DNA of 10,153 bases from Euperipatoides rowelli (lineage: Eukaryota; Onychophora; Udeonychophora; Euonychophora; Peripatopsidae): the NCBI GenBank assembly GCA_003024985.2, contig PXIH01S0041894.1. One strand, written 5' to 3'. Position numbers and translations under genes: made by a program. The notes below the pieces were generated by a model. That model was not told the DNA's origin and made no database searches. It worked only from the letters and a program-made list of their open reading frames with translations. This document shows positions 7,945 to 10,153 of this stretch, in pieces; the first letter of the stretch is position 1, and each line of letters starts with the position of its first letter.

Positions 7945-8640
7945 GATATAGAATGAGTTTAAGGAAGATTTTTCACTATAGAATGTGGATGGAAAGAATG
8001 GACAATTTTTTACCAACAATAAAGGCGCGGATGATTCTTGCAGGCCAATATACCTATTAACTTATATGTCCTAAGTTTTATGAGTTGTTATGTAATCTAT
8101 TACAACCTGAATTACCTAAATTGGATATAACACGTTAATTGAAGTTTTGAAACTACAGTACATTTTAAACCTATAAAGCTGACCGTTTCTGTTTGCATCG
8201 GAGAAATAAGCAGTCTATAGAAAATATTGTTACCTATTGTAGTGGAACTTACGTGTTTAGCATCAATGTATAATTTTAATGATTTCTTGGATAAAGCCAT
8301 CAAGGATAGACTGGTAAATCAAATAGTGTTATTGAAAAGTGGGTTTTATCAAAACAGGATTTAACTCTAACACAAGTGTTTGAAATGGCTTTAGTAATGG
8401 AATTAGCTGACTTTAACACAGTGGATCTAGCGTGTCTGCTAATGTTGTGAAGAGGGCTCAAGAAACGTAAGCTACAGTAGTAACGTAACCAATCGCATGG
8501 CCAAATTATCACCCTTTACAAACTGTTACTTTTGTGGCTCCAGACATTCAGCCAATGTTTGAAGTACAAAACTGTAGTTTGTCATACTTGTGGTATATTT
8601 CTCCTGTTTGAAAATAAAATGAAGTGACCAACATATCTAC
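7945..8640 (+). pseudogene. Gag remnant of a Ty3/gypsy element, with zinc knuckle
   Basis: Blocks of capsid-like coding are readable in shifting frames: a W-M-E-R-M segment near 7986; Y-E-L-L with L-L-Q-P-E-L-P-K at about 8079-8120; F-C-L-H-R-R-N at about 8184-8204; D-F-L-D-K-A at about 8281-8298; and L-T-L-T-Q-V-F-E-M-A-L near 8361-8393. They match the order of the Gag of the K02A2.6-like gypsy group common in invertebrates. A CX2CX3HX4C zinc knuckle follows: cysteine codons at 8524 and 8533 and histidine at 8545, but the final cysteine position (8560) is a TGA stop. A second CX2C (8580, 8589) belongs to another knuckle. At least five frame changes and several stops (for example 8136) make it non-functional. 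Nucleic-acid binding by knuckles is family knowledge. Confidence 0.8.
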
Positions 8641-8711
8641 CATTAAATTGCTAAAGCAAGTGGATGTCAACTTGAAGAAAATGATTTTTGTTTACATTTA
8701 ATTCAGGTAAG

Positions 8712-8813
8712 AGCTTAAGTGATTATCTTATACTTGTAAAGTTGTTTGATAAGCATATTACAATGATTTCGGATACTGCTGTAGATTTGTCAACTATTAA
8801 AGTTGGTATATGA
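8712..8813 (+). pseudogene. Retroviral-type aspartic protease remnant (gypsy relic)
   Basis: A short open stretch, 33 codons to the TGA at 8811, contains V-K-L-F-D-K-H-I-T-M-I-S-D-T-A-V-D-L-S-T-I. This fits the strand-loop around the active-site D-T/S-G triad of retroelement proteases. The triad reads D-T-A (8772-8780), so the conserved glycine is changed. It lies where protease is expected, after the Gag zinc knuckles. The rest of the domain cannot be read. Recognition rests on one motif plus its position, so it is less certain than the Gag and integrase parts. Confidence 0.5.
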
Positions 8814-8926
8814 GAAATTTATCAAATGTAAAACTAAGTAGAACTCTTGCAGTCTTCAAGATTATAATGGGATTTATTGTTGCACTGGTAGGATTTTGGC
8901 TCACAGTTTGTTTCCTTTGAGTTTTG

Positions 8927-9001
8927 TGAATTCCTAAAATCAATTCTAATTACTGATAATAGCCAATTTGTTAAGAGCTTCATGAATTCCTAAAATCAAT
9001 T
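8927..9001 (+). repeat. 19-bp direct repeat inside the integrase relic
   Basis: TGAATTCCTAAAATCAATT occurs at 8927-8945 and again at 8983-9001, 56 bases apart with no mismatch. The second copy is at the correct place in the integrase coding order, so the first appears to be an extra copy. This suggests a local duplication or a template switch during the deletion that removed the centre of the element. Confidence 0.85.
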
Positions 9002-9100
9002 GGAATTAAACATACGTTTGTGCCCTCATACCATCCCAAATCAAATGGTTCTGTTGAGAGGTCTGTTTAGCATGTGAAAAACACATTGTACAAGATGTAA
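8943..9100 (+). pseudogene. Integrase catalytic-core remnant (gypsy relic)
   Basis: L-I-T-D-N-S-Q-F (8946-8969) matches the segment holding the second aspartate of the DDE integrase core (GAT at 8955). After a frame change, S-Y-H-P-K-S-N-G-S-V-E-R (about 9025-9061) matches the Y-H-P-x-x-N-G-x-x-E-R block with the catalytic glutamate (GAG at 9056). The two catalytic codons are 101 bases apart, 7 fewer than the 108 expected for D-X35-E, which agrees with a small deletion and the frame change between them. A TAG at 9068 and a TAA at 9098 follow. The N-terminal zinc-binding part and the first aspartate are missing. Confidence 0.82.
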
Positions 9101-9477
9101 ATCGATACTAGTGATTATTATGTTTTAAAACACTAGATATGTGAGCATTTCTGTGTCAGATCTTAAGCTCTAGTTTTCATTTTGTTATTCATTAACCTGC
9201 ATTTTCAAAAGACTGATAGATGGGTTTTCTGTTTATTGAAAAATTGGGATTTTAAATGTAAATCTAATTTGCTATAAGTTTTATTTAGGATATTTTTTAA
9301 ATATTTTTTTTTTTATATATGAATTGCCAAATTAACCAACTATAAACTATTTCATAATTAGATTTTATCACTGTATACACAATATTAATTGTTATGATCC
9401 ATTCCTCTGTATTAACATCATAACAATGTCCTTGTTGAAATTTAATTCATGTTTTTTAATTATACATATTTTTATAG

Positions 9478-9656
9478 CATCATGGCACAAATTTGAGTTA
9501 TTCACCATGATAAATCATGGACATTCCACTGATGTGCATTCAGAGTTGAAGCCTGTGATTGTGTGGTCATGCGTTCCACCAAAGTCCCCATCTAGTAAAT
9601 ACTCTACAAACACTGCCAAACAATTGGAACTGAGTAGATTAAAGCAACCGTGGAAG
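9478..9656 (+). CDS. FBXO4: FBXO4-like gene, internal exon C
   Basis: This exon encodes about 60 residues. Its first two bases complete a threonine codon from exon B. It contains S-W-H-K-F-E-L-F-T-M-I (about 9480-9512), then L-K-P-V-I-V-W-S-C (about 9549-9575), aligning with the P-L-L-V-L-S-C strand of FBXO4, and A-K-Q-L-E-L-S-R-L-K-Q-P-W-K (about 9615-9656), aligning with the A-H-E-L...L-N-H-P-W helix. Borders: acceptor TTTTTATAG ending at 9477 (phase 1) and donor AAG|GTATGT with GT at 9657 (phase 0). In vertebrate FBXO4 only about 30 residues follow the P-W motif, so one short terminal exon probably lies past the window. The 82-codon open frame beginning at 9426 includes intron and is not the true exon. 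Confidence 0.83.
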
Positions 9657-9910
9657 GTATGTTGGTCAAATTAATTTAGCACTTGTAAGTTAGCTTAAGG
9701 ATTGTTTATACTGTAATTAAATAATTGAAAACAATGAACATCGAGAAAGTCTAAGATTATAAAACTTAAAAGTCTGAAAGAATTGTTAATCAATCATAAA
9801 TATTTATTTAACTATTTGGCTATTTTTAAATAGTTTTTTTCCTAATAATGTAGGCCTACAATCTGACAAATGTACTTAAATGTTTCCTTTGAAAATCTAT
9901 TCACTTAAAG

Positions 9911-10153
9911 CAGGGGTGGCCAACGGGGGAATTGTGATCAACTGGTCGATTGCAGAGCCATTTTCAGTAGACCACAAGAGTAATAATTGTATTTAATTCA
10001 CAATCATTAATTATTGAAGTAAGAAAATGTAAGTAGCCCAGGAATGGATAAAATGGCCAAAGGAAGTAAACCTTCCGGTAGACAAGTGGCTTCTTCCGAA
10101 CTTCCAACTACTCAGTTACAGAAGGAAAAAGGCGATGCCCCACCAGTAGGTCC
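9911..10153 (+). mobile_element. Left end of a second hAT-like transposon (truncated by the window)
   Basis: CAGGGGTGGCCAAC at 9911-9924 is typical of animal hAT termini and shares its first seven bases with the hAT element at 5421. It is followed by an imperfect palindrome around GATCAACTGGTCGAT (9936-9950) and GTAGACCACAAG (9968-9979), wording seen just inside the ends of a common hAT group (GATCGACCGGTCGAT...GTAGATC). The 8 bases before it, ACTTAAAG (9903-9910), would be the target duplication, but the other end lies outside the window. Base composition becomes visibly less A+T-rich from about 10040. Confidence 0.6.
10044..10153 (+). CDS. Possible start of a transposase-associated reading frame (partial)
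   Basis: An ATG at 10044 opens a frame that stays open for 36 codons to the window edge (M-D-K-M-A-K-G-S-K-P..., rich in K, S, T, Q and P). The same frame has a stop upstream at 10020. It begins about 130 bases inside the hAT-like terminus, where a transposase first exon could start, and its composition is less A+T-rich than the flanks. No BED zinc finger or other hAT domain is visible in so short a piece. It may equally be a chance frame or non-coding interior sequence. Confidence 0.2.
   Translation, partial: MDKMAKGSKPSGRQVASSELPTTQLQKEKGDAPPVG

Larger units (their letters stand above)
7940..9100 (+). mobile_element. Decayed, internally deleted Ty3/gypsy retroelement
   Basis: Fragments appear in the order Gag, zinc knuckle, protease and integrase, all on the + strand, as in a Ty3/gypsy genome. 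Each is interrupted by stops and frame changes. The space between the protease fragment (ending 8813) and the integrase fragment (from about 8945) is only about 130 bases, far too short for reverse transcriptase and RNase H, so the element lost its centre. No long terminal repeats, primer-binding site or target duplication could be found at either side. It is an inactive intronic fossil, detailed in the three entries that follow. Confidence 0.8.
7572..9477 (+). other. FBXO4-like intron between exons B and C (1.9 kb, phase 1)
   Basis: The donor is GTAAGA at 7572 and the acceptor is ATATTTTTATAG ending at 9477. The split codon A|CA gives threonine and leads into S-W-H-K-F-E. From about 7940 to 9100 the intron is occupied by a decayed Ty3/gypsy retroelement in the same orientation as the gene. 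Positions 7572-7939 may include leftover long-terminal-repeat or leader sequence, but no repeat pair could be identified. Positions 9101-9477 are plain A+T-rich intron. Confidence 0.8.
9657..10153 (+). other. FBXO4-like intron after exon C (partial)
   Basis: The intron starts with the donor GTATGT and runs off the window. Positions 9657-9910 are plain A+T-rich sequence with one 12-bp palindrome, TGTAGGCCTACA (9849-9860). From 9911 the sequence changes to a G+C-richer mobile-element terminus. No candidate for the last coding exon was seen. Confidence 0.7.

Noticed and set aside
7674-8512. Minus-strand open frames at 7674-7883, 8112-8303 and 8300-8512.
   Set aside because: The second and third are antisense shadows of the gypsy Gag relic, which has clear similarity on the plus strand. 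The first lacks any motif.
9849-9860. 12-bp palindrome TGTAGGCCTACA considered as a regulatory site.
   Set aside because: It is short, isolated and intronic, with nothing around it to support a function.

Overview
The window looks like A+T-rich (roughly 70% by eye) nuclear DNA from a metazoan, most likely an invertebrate. Coding sequence comes in short blocks with GT...AG splice borders, introns run to several kilobases, and the introns contain DNA transposons and a degenerate Ty3/gypsy retroelement. No bacterial operon structure, rRNA or tRNA is visible. The exact taxon cannot be fixed from the sequence.

One host gene crosses the window on the + strand. Three internal exons (1247-1479, 7326-7571, 9478-9656) join with compatible phases (2, 1, 1, 0) into about 219 residues. 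I recognise these as the C-terminal substrate-binding region of an F-box only protein 4 (FBXO4)-like protein: a GPGL motif, then G-I-G-S-G, an I-L-Y-S-like strand ending in K-K-E-R-E, a V-C-E-x-x-x-G-F-I-F strand, and a final P-W-K. The F-box exons should lie upstream of position 1 and the last short C-terminal exon downstream of 10153.

Nearly everything else is intron, colonised by mobile DNA. The first full intron (1480-7325, 5.8 kb) holds two unrelated insertions. One is a 1180-bp element with near-perfect 17-bp terminal inverted repeats and a TTA duplication (PIF/Harbinger-like, 2685-3864), apparently nested in an older pogo/Tigger-like miniature element (about 2314-3925). The other is an intact-ended 685-bp non-autonomous hAT element (5421-6105) with perfect 14-bp inverted repeats and a perfect 8-bp target duplication. 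The second full intron (7572-9477) holds a decayed, internally deleted Ty3/gypsy relic (about 7940-9100) with recognisable Gag, zinc knuckle, protease and integrase fragments. The last intron contains the left end of another hAT-like element from 9911 to the window edge. Several perfect palindromes and hairpins lie in or near these elements.

I found no convincing new biological system. The most useful items are the FBXO4-like exon structure, the nested transposons with their hairpin, the clean hAT insertion, and a local excess of the heptamer TACAGTA/TACTGTA.
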